A DNA stretch of 64,000 nt. It comes from Symmetrospora coprosmae (taxonomy: Eukaryota > Basidiomycota > Cystobasidiomycetes > Symmetrosporaceae). The DNA is taken from assembly GCA_008802785.1 (NCBI GenBank), contig VUYT01000014.1, positions 124,001 through 188,000 of the forward strand, written 5' to 3'. The position numbers and the translations under genes are program-made. This document shows, one piece after another, positions 51,872-63,038 of the stretch (within the stretch, counting starts at the first letter, position 1; every line of letters begins with the position of its first letter). The notes under the pieces were generated by a model. That model did no database searches. It was not told the origin of the DNA and saw only the letters and a list, made by a program, of their open reading frames with translations.

Positions 51872-53847
51872 CTAAAGCTGGCCCCTGACGGCCTTGTCGA
51901 TGCTCTGCGCCACGTACTCGACATTGCTGGTGCTGATGCCGGCCATCGAGATGCGCCCGTTGCCCGTCATGTAGATATGTGCCTTGTCGACCATGGCCTT
52001 GCACTGATCCGGGTTCAGGCCTGTAAAGCTGAACATGCCGATCTGGTTCGTAATGTGCTTCCAGTCGCCAGGCGTCTGCAGCTTGTTGACGAGCTGGTCA
52101 TACAGGGCCTCGCGCATCTCGATGATGCGTGTTGCCATGTGCTTGACGTCTCGGTTCCATTCTTGGAACATCGTGGGGTCATTGAGCAGCATGGAGACCT
52201 GTAACCAGGAAGCCATGTCAAATCGGTTGTACAAGCACACTGGCGTCTTTGTTCGATTGCGACGTTCCGCAACTCACGATTCGACCACCGAAAGCAGGCG
52301 GGTTCGAGATCTCGCTGCGCTGCAGCACGCTCAGCTGACTAAGGACCTTCTTGCCCTCCTCTGCGGTTTTGCCGACAACATTCAAGCAGCCGATGCGTTC
52401 GCCATACAGGCCGGCGTTCTTGGCGTAGCTTTGGCAGACGAGCAGGGGCATGCCCTCCGAGACAAAGTGGCGGACAGCCCACGCGTCATTGTCCAAGTCT
52501 CCTGACTGGAAGTAACGAAGATAGAGCGAAAAATTCAGAGCTAGGTTTTCCTCGTTGCCTACCTCGGCAAATCAAGGTCAACCGCCAAACCCACAGCGAA
52601 TCCTTGGTACGCGCAATCGAAGAAAGCAAAGAGCTTTCTCTGCTTGAAGATGTCGGCAATTTCTTTCCATTGCTCTCGGGTGGGGTCCACGCCCGTCGGG
52701 TTGTGCGCGCACGCGTGCAGCAGCACAACAGACGCCTCTGGGACCTCCTTCATAGCTTTCGTAAAGCCGGCAAAGTCGAGGCCGATCGTCTTTGGGTCAT
52801 AGTACGGGTAGTCTTTCGTCGTGCACCCGAGATTTGCAAAGATGGCCTTGTGGTTGGCTGCGGTCGATGCGAGTACACTAGCTCAGTCAACGAAATGCAG
52901 ACGATACTGGTGCTTACATGCCACGCAACTCACCCCATGTGGGATTCGACAGGTACACCACCTTGTCCTTGTCGGCCTTTGACTGCCATGGCGCGTAGTA
53001 TTTGCTCAGGAACAGTCCGGCCAAGTGGTTTGCTCCGGTTCCGGAAATAGTCTGGACGGATGCGACGCTATGGATGCGTGTGGATGCGTGCGGATAGCGT
53101 CACGGAGTCAGCCTGCGCAGTGTACTGTCGAACGCTGGTGCTTTGTCGACGCCCAGACAGTGCCGTAGACTTACCGTCCCTCCTTGATTGCCGGCGAGTC
53201 CTTGCCGAAGATGAGCTGGGCCGAGGCCGAGGTGAACTCTGGGAGACCGGTAATGGAGAGGTACTCGTGGTCGAGGTCTGGCTGTTCCTGCAGCAATGCC
53301 TTGGCCTGCGAATGATGTGCACGCGACTTGTCAGTGTCGTCATCCCCGCGATGCATGCGTGTGTACATGAATGCCGCAAGGTCGGCCTGTCGCGAACTCA
53401 CCTTCTTCACAACGGGAAGGACGTAGGGCTTGCCCTCGTTGTCCCTGTATGCTCCGACGCCGAGGTTGACCTTCTTATCAAACTTGTCTGCCTTGTAGGC
53501 TGCCGTGAGCTGGAAGATGCTGCAAGACGCGTTCGCCGACGGAGAACCGGGTATCAGCGCGGTGCGTCGCCTCTAATCGCAATCGCAATCGCAATCGCAT
53601 CGCGCAAGCTGCACCGGGTAGCGCTTGAATGAGCGACTCACGCATCCGGAGGAGCGAGCGGGACGTCGTCGAACGCGTGAAGGGTGCCTGGTGGATAGCA
53701 CAGTTGCATGTGCGCATTAGCCGGTGGTGGCCAAACGCAGTGCGGCAGGCGCAGAACCGCCAACCAGCGGTTGCCGGGATGCCTCCTCCGGATGGCGCAG
53801 GCTATCACTGCACCGCTCAGCAGCAGCTCACCATTCTGTTGTGCCAT
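51872..53847 (-). CDS. AAT2: Aspartate aminotransferase, cytosolic type
   Basis: PLP enzyme interconverting aspartate/2-oxoglutarate and oxaloacetate/glutamate. Eight minus-strand exons: 53847-53832, 53687-53642, 53519-53402, 53305-53175, 53067-52934, 52857-52595, 52505-52278 and 52198-51872; sum 1263 bases (420 residues). Motifs: [68 protein letters not shown] (PLP lysine) and the substrate-binding GRISMAG. The ASGDL junction fixes the exon 6 donor. An in-frame upstream ATG at 53916 would add 23 residues with weak presequence character, so a second N-terminus is possible. Confidence 0.95.
53575..53598. repeat. (AATCGC)4 intronic microsatellite
   Basis: Four hexamer copies inside the 122-base intron 53520-53641 of the aminotransferase gene. 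Confidence 0.85.
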
Positions 53848-54558
53848 ACTGCCAGGTGCTGACGACGGGTCAATGTGCTGAGATAGCTGGAGTACTCTGT
53901 TGGAGGGAGTCGACATCTGGGTGTGCCTGGCGATAGAGGGACGGAGAGCGAGGGCGGAACCGGGCGGAGCGCTGCGGAGACTGAGACGGAGACAGGGGCG
54001 CGTGACTCTTTCTCTTCTTCAGCAGGACGGCGGGCAACTGTGCGCATACACAGGTGTGATATCAGAGCAAAGCAAGCGTACAGTAACCGCGTACGGCATC
54101 TGCTGATGACCGGTGTCCATGTTGGCTGCCCCTCATTGCCCCGGTTCGCTGCGAAGGAGAACGGTCAAGCCTGAGCCAGAGGCAAAAGCGCCGACTCGGA
54201 ATGCGCCGCTGCAGGATGCCCGTATTGACAATGCATGTGCAACGACACGGTATATGCTGCCATCGTACTCCGCATTGAATGAATGTGAACGAGCGCGCTT
54301 CGCGACTGCGGGCCGGCCGAGTCCTGATCCGATGCATGAGATGCGTCATCGGATCGCGCGGGCTTCGCCATGCAGGCGCAGGCTGGATCGCCGCGCTGGG
54401 TTCGCATCTTGTCTCTGCTTGCTCACCATTGCATGCTCTTGCTTTCCCCACTTACCTGTATAGAGACTGTACGCATTCGCCTTCTTCTTGCACCCGCTCG
54501 CATCGCTGCTATCGCTGCCCCATCTCCACCTCGCCGCACCGTTGCCACCTCGCCCAAA
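53848..54558. promoter_or_regulatory. Divergent promoter region, AAT/DUF5872 genes
   Basis: Gene-free on both strands apart from the possible N-terminal extension of the aminotransferase at 53848-53916. No core elements were recognised. Confidence 0.45.
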
Positions 54559-55611
54559 ATGACGAAATCAAGCAAAGACAAGTATACGGATCCTGAGCTG
54601 AGTGCGTAACGCCGCCATCAAGAGTACTTCTGCCACACCATTGACGCTTTAAGCGACCCCGATTCCCAGGGGACAAGATCAAGGAGGAGATTCAGGCCGG
54701 TGACAAGGGTGAGCATCTCGCAGGCGACTTCCAAGCAATAGTCTTGAGGTTGAGACGTAGGCGGACCACGCTACACAGGAGGCGAGCCCGGCCTATGGAG
54801 CGCGAGGAAGGCACAGATGATGGCAAAGCAGTACAAGGAGGCCGGCGGAGGCTACAAAGACGACAAGAAGGATGAGAAAGCTCAGCATCTGGACAAGTGG
54901 ACCGAGGAGGAGTGGCAGACCAAGGACGGTAAGTCTCATGCTCTCGTCTGCCGGGACACGACCAGCTTCTGATCTTGCGCGATGGTGGCACCAGGCGACG
55001 GCAGCGCCAAAGGCGAGGACGGAATGCACCGCTACCTCCCCAAGAAGGCTTGGGAGAAGCTGTCAGACAAGGAAAAGGAGGAGACTGATAAGCAGAAGGT
55101 AGAGGGCTCGAAGGCGGGCGACCAGTACGTTCCAAACACGTCAAAGGCCGCAAAGGCGAGGAAGGAAGTCAGCGAAGAGCCCGAAGACGATGAGACCGGC
55201 AAGAAGAGCTCGCCAAACAAGAAGAGGAAAACGGACGCTACTGCCAAGAAGCAGAAGGCCGCGGACGAGGGCGAAGATGATGATGACGATGCGGAGGAAG
55301 AGCAAAGCGGCGAGGGAGAGGAAGACGATGACGCGAAGAATGAAGACGTGGAAGTAGAAGAGGGCAGTGAGGCAGAAGCCAGTGGAGAGGAGGCCGCCCC
55401 TCGGGAAAAGAAAGCGAAAAGCGGGCGCACGCAACAGGCAGCCGAGACCAGCGAAGAGAGCGACGCCGACGATGGTCCAGACGCAGAGGCGGATGCTGAG
55501 CCAGAGGATGACGACATCGAGGTCCCTCAGGAGGAGGAAGGCGAGGACGAGGAGGAAGACATTGCCAGCGATGACGACGAGGCCGAGTTCGTGCCAGACG
55601 AGGAAAAGTAA
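54559..55611 (+). CDS. DUF5872-like acidic nuclear protein
   Basis: Exons 54559-54601, 54670-54708, 54779-54928 and 54995-55611 (849 bases, 282 residues). The conserved first ~115 residues read KIKEEIQAGDKGGEPGLWSA, RKAQMMAKQYKEAGGGYK, LDKWTEEEWQTKDG and RYLPKKAWEKLSDKEKEETD, the DUF5872 pattern known from fungi, algae and large DNA viruses; function unknown. The C-terminal ~165 residues are extremely acidic (long Glu/Asp runs), broken by basic KKSSPNKKRKTD-type nuclear-signal patches, as in histone-binding or nucleolar proteins. A chromatin role is inference. Confidence 0.85.
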
Positions 55612-55987
55612 GCCGGTCTTGGCGTCAGCAACGAGCGTATAATAGCGTCTGCGTCTCGTTCGTGTGCATAGTCCATCGTGTCAGTCTGCTCATCGTGAGT
55701 GTGTACGTGCAGAGCCGCGAATATGTATATCCTTGTATTGCTCGTGCAACCAGGGTCAATGCAGCAACCTGGCGAAGGACCTTGTCTATCATGGGTGCCG
55801 CAGGAGTAGTTGCTACTCACTGGCATCCGGACCACATTGCAAGCAGATTACTGTGTGTCTCTCGACATCCGTCTCCCAAGGATGTGAACGCTAGAGAAGG
55901 AGAAACCTCGTGCAGATCTGACATGGCATAACGAAGCGTAATGCGTACGCACTCTCACCGTGAGAGTCGCGACTGATGCCCGACTGC
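55612..55987. other. Intergenic, convergent 3' ends
   Basis: Between the DUF5872-like stop and the RBM25 stop; no gene seen. Confidence 0.45.
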
Positions 55988-58335
55988 CTAAGTCGAAACG
56001 CCGTGAACCGCAGAGAGGAGCTCGAAATTGAGGTGCCGATAGACCTTGATGACAAACTCTTCGGCCTCTTCGGCAAGGACCTGGAATAGCAGCACAATAC
56101 GTTTTGTCAGTGATCGGGACAGCCATATCACGGCAAGGAACAGCCGGCCAACAAGCGCACCGGCTCTAGCTCGTCAGCGAGGTCGGCAGGGCCCTTGTGA
56201 GCGCGCATGTTCTCTAGCACTGTGTCGACGACCTCTGGCTCCTCTGCACCGAGATACTCAACAGACTTCTGCGCCGCAAAGGGCCGCATCTTGTTGCGGA
56301 GAAGGGTCTTGCAGACACGATACAGAGCGAATCAGCCTTTGTTTGCTGGAGCTGAGTGCCATTCTAGGAGCAAACCCACCTCGTCCAGCTTGTCCCACCG
56401 GACGGCGTATTGCCACAATCCGACCTTGTCAGTCGGTATCGCGCTGACAAGATCCTTGAGCTTGCGCTTCTTCTTTTCGATGTTCTTCTCATCGTCCTCA
56501 TCGTCGGAATAGCTGAGGGGGATGAGTTCCCGCTTTTTCTTGTTGGCATTCTCGTCCTCGTCGTCTCCGCCAAAGACGGCTTTGGCAGGCTTGGACTTGG
56601 CTTCCTCACCCCCCGCAGCGGCAGCGTTGGATGTGATAGCTTTTGCTTTGCTCGGCTGTGCGTTGAGCAAGCTGAGCTTCTTGGGCTCGCTCGATGTGCC
56701 CTCGCCTGCCGCCAAGCCAGTCATGGAGGCGAACATTTCCGCCTGTCGAGCGAGGAAGTCTTCCGACTCCTTCTGCAAGCGCGCAGCTTCTTCGATTTCG
56801 AGCTCCTGGTCCCGCTTGTCCTGCTCGATTTCGCGCCGCCGAGCTTGTTGTCGGTACTTTCGCCAGCGAGGTCTGTTTGCGGGCGGGTGCACCCATTGGT
56901 AGTCTGTCAGCGTCTCCTACTGGTTGCACACGCTTCTCGACCATTTCTCTCCGAGCAGCCTGCCTGCAGCGAGTTCTCGAAAGAGAGCAGCGGGTCCAAA
57001 CGCACCTGTCAATCACAAACAGCTCGCCGCTCGCCCTGTCCGCCTCTTCCTCCTCGTCAAAGTGTGCGCACTTGTCGAGCGTGTCCTGCCTCCGCTTTTC
57101 TGCGGCCTTTGTCTCTGCGTACTTCTCCTGCTTCTCCCGCTCGATGGCCTGTAAGCGCGCCCGCTCCTTCTGCTGCCACCTGCCCAGCCGCGCCTGGTAC
57201 TCTCGCTCATTTGCGTCCTGCTCGCGCTTCAAGCGCGCCTTCTCCACGTCCTCATCCGACATCTGCACCCCTTGCCGCCCTGTGCTACTGGCGTTCGAGC
57301 TAGAGGCCACAAAACCGACCGGGCGATTGTAGGACTGCGGATCCTCGTGCCGCTGGTAGCGCAATGAACCCGACGGCGGCGATGCAGCGCGGGCACCACG
57401 GGAGTCATATTCCTGCCGGTGCTGCTGCTGCGAAGGCGGCGCCTGCCCGAAACCACCACGACCCTGATCCAGGCGGGGTGAGCCGGCGTTACTGTTGTTA
57501 TTGTTGGAGCGCGCCAGAATCTGCCGCCGCCGCTCTTCCTCCTCCCGCTTTCGCGCCTGGTTGCGCTTGTCCTCTGCGGCGCGGTTCGCCTCCTCGCGCT
57601 TTGCTGCGCGCTCGCGGAAGAAGGCAATCTCTCGCGTGACCAGCTCGCGCTGCTCCTCTGGCAGGTCTCCCGGCTCGAGATCCTGCAGGTGTGCCGGAAT
57701 CTTGAATTTTTTCGAGCCGTCTGGGTTGTACTCGATCTCCTCCTGTGTTTCCCCAGCTTCGACTGCGCTGGCCTTCTTCTTGATGGTCTTCAGAACCTCC
57801 TGCAGCTGATCCCGGCACAAGGCTGTCTGGTCGTCCAATTCCTGCAGGGCGGAAGGAGCAATCATGTCAGGCAGAGATTGATAGGCATAAGACGAGGGAG
57901 AATACGCACAGACGTCATCATCCGGCCAGCCTCGTGCGTGTCGAGCCGTTCCCGGACCTTGGCGTCTGCCTTGACCATCAGGGTCTTTTCCTCGCCGTCT
58001 GCTGCAGTGACCTTGGCGCCATTGATGAGGGCGAGGCAGCGCAGCACGCTCTCTGCGTCGCCGTACTCGACGAACCCAAACCCCTTTGGCTTGCCCTCTG
58101 CATCCCGGATGCGGTTGATTTTCAGGAAGGAGCCGACGGCCTGTCGGTGCGCACAACAGCCAGCTCGCTCACGTCAGGCCCTGCCAGGCAGTGCGAATAT
58201 AGTACATCGCACTCACATAGAGGATATCTTCCAGCTCCCTGTCATCGAGCTTGGCGGGGATGCCGCTCATGAACAGGCTGTACTTTTCCTGTGCCGGAAC
58301 TCCAGCTCCCCATCCATCATCGCCGCCGCTACCGA

Positions 58336-58388
<53 letters not shown>

Positions 58389-58576
58389 GGTGGCCCACCT
58401 CCCTGCGGATACGGGTTCAGATTGGCTGGCGGTACATTCTGAGCAGCACCCTGTGCTCCAATGCCAGCTCGTCGTCCCCAGCCTGCGTGTCCCATCAAGC
58501 CGGTCAGCTTCTGGCCTGCTTTGCGTGCATGCATGCATGCATGCGTGCATCTGCGGCGACTGCACCCACCGCTCAT
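55988..58576 (-). CDS. RBM25: RBM25/Snu71-like splicing factor (RRM + PWI)
   Basis: U1 snRNP-associated splicing regulator. Minus-strand exons: 58576-58570, 58482-58217, 58140-57910, 57841-57006, 56872-56380, 56307-56161 and 56080-55988; sum 2073 bases (690 residues). After a Gly/Gln-rich leader with 18 consecutive Gln codons comes an RRM (YSLFMSGIPAKLDDRELEDI, KGFGFVEYGDAESVLR). Then follows a long Arg/Glu/Lys coiled region (ERAAKREEANRAAEDKRNQA, RWRKYRQQARRREIEQDKRD) and a C-terminal PWI domain (LWQYAVRWDKLDE, TLLRNKMRPF, EEAEEFVIKVYRHLNFELL). The 7-base first exon is a choice: its 87-base intron has no stop, and the unspliced reading would instead start MSGGCSRRRCTHACMHARKA, encoded by a GCAT repeat. 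Confidence 0.9.
58334..58387. repeat. (CTG)18 / CAG trinucleotide run encoding poly-Gln
   Basis: Eighteen pure CTG units on the plus strand, read as CAG codons in RBM25 just before its RRM. Pure repeats of this kind are prone to length change. Confidence 0.95.
58527..58542. repeat. (GCAT)4 repeat in RBM25 intron 1
   Basis: Four perfect tetramer copies inside the proposed first intron of RBM25, flanked by near copies. Confidence 0.85.
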
Positions 58577-59010
58577 CCTGACGGGTGCCTACACGCTGCC
58601 ACTGTGAGCGATAGCACAGAAAGGGACGTGTGGTATCTCCCGTAATAGCTTCAAATAGTGTGCGGGTTGGTTGTGGTCGCAGGCCAAGCGTTGCTGCAGT
58701 GGAGCACAATGGACGGATGCAGCCCAGTCACGCCATCAGGCACACGCAAGAGGGGAGGGGAGGGGAGGCATCCAACTCGTGGTGGGAGACTGAGAGCGTG
58801 CAGCATCGGAGAGTCTGCATATCCGTCGACACGGGCCATGCGCTGCTTGTCGCCGTCTGCTGTGGACCCCCCCGAAAGGATCCCCCATGGCCAGTCGCGC
58901 GTCATGCTCTTCGCCACCCTTGCGTACATCAACCGAGAAGAGCTTCTTTAGGACAGGCGTTCCCTCTTCTCCTCCCTACTTAACCACAATTGCCAACCAC
59001 ATCAAGCGCA
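58577..59010. promoter_or_regulatory. Divergent promoter region, RBM25/PDC
   Basis: Gene-free. The PDC side ends in a pyrimidine-rich stretch (TTCCCTCTTCTCCTCCC) followed by ACATCAAGCGCA directly before the ATG, a pattern common at highly expressed fungal genes. Confidence 0.45.
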
Positions 59011-61539
59011 ATGTCGGACCAGGTCAAGATCATAGACTATCTGTGAATACTGATGACACTAATGCAGGTCTCGGAAAGAGAGGGCTCGCTTACCCTGTGC
59101 CCTCACGTCACTCCCCTGGGACCTCCGAACCTGACAGCCTCACTCGCCTGCATCAGGTCGGCGTAACAAAGGTTCTAGGTGTACCTGGAGACTTCAACCT
59201 CACCGCGTTGGACAGCCTCGAATCGCGCGAATTCGGCGTCGAGTGGATCGGCTGCGCGAACGAGGTGAGGGGCGCTCCTGTCGTTCTTGAGTCACGACAG
59301 GCATACATTAACCTTACATTCACCATATGCCGTCTCTCATCTCTCATCCATCTCAGCTCAATGCAGCCTACGCCGCGGACGGATATGCCCGCGTCAAGGA
59401 GGGACTCGGCGTCATCTTCACAACTTTCGGCGTCGGGGAGCTCTCCGCAGTCAACGGGATTGCAGGCTGCTTCTCCGAGCGCGTGCCTGTCTTGCACATC
59501 GTGGGCGTCCCTTCTACAGGACTGCAGAGCAAGAAGGCTCTCCTCCATCACACGCTCGGAGACGGGCGCTTCGACGCGTATACGAACATCTACAAGAACA
59601 TCACCATCGCCCAAGCGAATCTCGACAAACGAGGTCTCCAAGGCGGAGGCAATGACATTGCAGACGAGATCGACAGGGTCATTACGCAGTGTCTTCGGCA
59701 GTGCAGACCCACCTACCTGACTCTGCCGACCGACCTGGTTGCAGGTGAGCGCGTTCGGTATGGAAGCTGATACTGGCGACGCATACTGACTTGACTGGCT
59801 CCTACTCAGCTACCATCTCTGGCAAACGCCTCCAAGAGAGTCCTCTTACGCTCGCAAGCATCCGCAAGAGCCTGAGGGAGCCGCAGGTCGAGGAGAAGAT
59901 CGAGAAGCTCATCATCAGCCGGATCTGCGAGCGCTACGAGAAAGCAAAGAAGCCTATCGTTCTGGTCGACGCATGCTGCATCCGCTACGGCGTCCAGAAG
60001 GAGACGCAGGAGCTCATCGAAAAGACCGGCATGACGTACTTCACGTCGCCTATGGGCAAGACAGCTATCGACGAGCAGCATCCTCAATTCGGCGGCATTT
60101 ACGTTGGAGAGATCACCAAGCCAGAGGTCAAGGAGGTTGTCGAGTCGTCGGATCTCATCATCTATGTTGGCCGGTGAGTCCGGTCATGCGAGCAGGCTTC
60201 TGCTGGCAGCGCAACCCTGACTCGCGCTTCCCTCTTTGCGAGCGTAGCCTCTCCTCCGACTTCAATACTGGCTCATTCTCGTGGCATCTTTCGGACGAGG
60301 ACACCATTGAGCTTCATTCGGACCACACCAGCATCGGAGTGAGCTTGCGCATCACCCCGCTCTTGCCATCTCGCCCTTTCTGACGTGCTCGTCCTCCGTA
60401 GTATGCCGAGTACGCCAGCGCAGGGTTCCAATCCCTTTTGCCCAAGCTCATCCCGGAGATGGAGAAGGTCGCACGAGGGAAAGACGAGAGCCAGAGAATC
60501 CCGCCTCCCACCAACGCAGGTCTCTCCGATTCTACCCAGATCAAGAACAGCGGCAAGAGCATGATGTCTCAGGACGAGTTCGTGAGTGTGTAGATGTTGC
60601 CTAGCCGAGTCGGAACGCACGCTCATCTTTTTGTCTGCAGTGGCCCGCTTGGGAACGCTTCCTGCAGCCCGGAGATGTGGTTCTTGCCGAAACAGGGACG
60701 TCCAACTTCGGTATTCTCGACACCAGGTTCCCTTCCAACTCGAGTCTCGTTTCCCAGGTTTGTCAGGCCCCGTCAGCGCTGATGTGTATCGAATCGAACT
60801 GAGCGTCTCCATCTTCAGATCCTGTACGGCAGTATTGGATGGGCCACGGGAGCCACGCTGGGAGCCGCTCTGGCCGCAAAGGAGGCTGGACGGCGCACCA
60901 TCCTCTTCACGGGTGACGGGAGCCTGTGAGCGTAGCTTCAGCTCAGAATTATGTGGCGCATGGGCCGCTAACCGTCGTGTTGCTCAGCCAACTAACGGTT
61001 CAAGAGATCTCGACTATGGTCCGACAGGGCTTGAAGCCCATCCTCGTGTAGGCGTCACAGGATTATGTATGCGGAGCTGATGCTGATGAGTCCTGTTGAT
61101 CTGCAGCGTCCTGAATAATGGATCCTACGTCATTGAGAAGGAGATTCACGGGCGCAATGCCAGCTACAATGTGAGCACTCTTTATTGCAGCTGCATCCAG
61201 GAGCCGACTGACCCAGGTACACGGCCGCTTCCTGCATATCTTTCAATCAGGTCATTCAAAACTGGGCCTTTGACCATCTCCTACCGCTCTTCAACCCAGC
61301 ACCGGATACTACCGCGACGTATCGTGTCGAGAACCGGGACCAGCTAGAGGCCCTTTTCGACAATATCGAGTTCGCCAAGGCTGATAAGCTGCAGTGAGTA
61401 GCATGTTCATGCGGACGACAACGCAAGTGGCTAACCCGTTGCGCACAGGCTTGTCGAGGTCATGCTCGGTCCCAACGATGCCCCGCGCGCGCTCAGGGAG
61501 CAGGCGGCAATGACAGAGAAGGCCAACGCGGAGGCTTAG
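59011..61539 (+). CDS. PDC1: Pyruvate decarboxylase (ThDP-dependent 2-oxo acid decarboxylase)
   Basis: Converts pyruvate to acetaldehyde for ethanolic fermentation. Twelve exons: 59011-59042, 59138-59264, 59357-59744, 59810-60173, 60248-60338, 60402-60581, 60641-60757, 60819-60925, 60988-61047, 61107-61170, 61251-61393 and 61449-61539; sum 1764 bases (587 residues). N-terminus [20 protein letters not shown], then [11 protein letters not shown], the ThDP glutamate in [14 protein letters not shown], the [20 protein letters not shown] His pair, [10 protein letters not shown], and the GDGS...NN cofactor motif ([13 protein letters not shown] to VVLNNGSY). All catalytic residues are seen. An indolepyruvate-type relative cannot be excluded. 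Confidence 0.95.
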
Positions 61540-61720
61540 GTGCATTCACTTCACTCGGATACGTATAGCAACGGCATCTGAAATGTCTAGATGAGAATGC
61601 AATGGCGGGAGCAGCTTCGGCTCTAGAAGCGCTTTGGTGGCGGCGTCCGCGAGTACTCCCCATGCACGTGCCGCTTCTTGCTCGACTCTCCCTCTCAGCT
61701 TCAGTCGGATCCAATGTACG

Positions 61721-62904
61721 ATGCAGGATAGCAGTGACAGCGCTGGACGCGTCGCAGATGAGCGCACACCCTTGTCGCCCTTCCCGAGCGTCCATGAGTC
61801 GCGCCGCCCGCTGCCTCCCCCTCCAGTCGCGCACAGGAGCTCCGACTACCTCCTGGTGGATCCTGCTTCCCCAGCGGGCTCAGTAGACGCAAAGGATGTC
61901 GATCTGCCCCGGCCAAGATTCTGGTGCATCCTGCCCATGCTCGCCCTGGCGGACCTGGCCTGCTCGCTGGCCTTCATCGGCATCAACGCCAAACATGGTC
62001 GCTTCGGGCGCAACGAGGCGGCCGTGAGCACATGGGGCTTAGCCAGGTCTGTGGCCATCACACTCGCTACGAGCAATGTGCGCGTGCGCGAGATAGGCTG
62101 GTTCGTTGTTGGAAGTGCCTTCGTGAGCTTCCTGTCATCTTCACCGTGTCAGGCGCACAACTGACAGGCCACCTGCACTTGCGACAGATCTCAGCGCTCG
62201 TCGCGCTCGCAGAAGTCAATTTGATCATCCAAAACCGGACATGGACGACTACGCTTCCCTATTCAATGGTGTCCTACTCCATCTCGCACCTCTTCTTCGG
62301 ACTGGCGCACTGGCTCGCCTTCGCCGCTGTCGTCGGGACGACACGCGGCCGGAACCCGTATGGCCTTGGACTCCGGACAGCAGGACGCGGCACAGGGAAG
62401 AGGCGCGCTGTATGGCAAGAAAGAGTCACGCACGCAGAGTTCTCTCGAGCAGGCGTGGCGGACGTCTTCCAGGATGAGCCCGGGCAGTATGACGAGGACG
62501 GCGACGGGCCAGAGGGAGAGCAGGACTGGGAGCGAGCCATTCGGCGCCGCCAGGCACTGAACGATACCTCGTTTGCCAGCAGCGACGAAGAGGTGGACGA
62601 TGCGGACGATTCTGAGGGCGACTACCCCATCGACGCATTGCGGTACGGCGAGCACGAAGAAGAGGCCGAAGCCATCTCGAGCGACGATGACCCGGACGAC
62701 ATTGTCGACATTATCCCATCGCCGTCCACCTCGAGGCATAGGACGATATCGCATTCCCGATCATTGAGATTCCGGCAAAGTCTGGTGCAACGGAGACGGG
62801 CCAGCTCATCGGCGAACGAGCTAGAGCCAGCGTCGCCTTCGGTGGAAAGGAGCTCGGGAGGCATGGCAGGTTACAGCACGTTCCGAAGCTTGAGTGGGAT
62901 ATGA
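61721..62904 (+). CDS. Unrecognised multi-TM protein with acidic tail
   Basis: Exons 61721-62122 and 62188-62904 (1119 bases, 372 residues). After a ~65-residue Pro/Ser-rich leader with DERTPLSPFP there are about four hydrophobic segments: FWCILPMLALADLACSLAFI, TWGLARSVAITLATS, IGWFVVGSAFISALVALAEV and SISHLFFGLAHWLAFAAVVG. The remaining ~190 residues are cytosolic and acidic (SSDEEVDDADDSEGDYP, SSDDDPDD), then Ser/Arg-rich (HRTISHSRSLRFRQSL). No family was recognised; vacuolar or ER residence is possible. An in-frame upstream ATG at 61634 adds a non-conserved leader. Confidence 0.72.
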
Positions 62905-63038
62905 GAGGATCTTGTACATCAGGGCAGTAAATTTCAAGCTCGCGTGGCTGCACGGACAGGTAACAGCCGAGACTATGGGAGAGTTGGCTCAAGCTTCGGC
63001 TCGGTGCTACTCAGTGCGAGTAGGCGAATTTTGGATAT

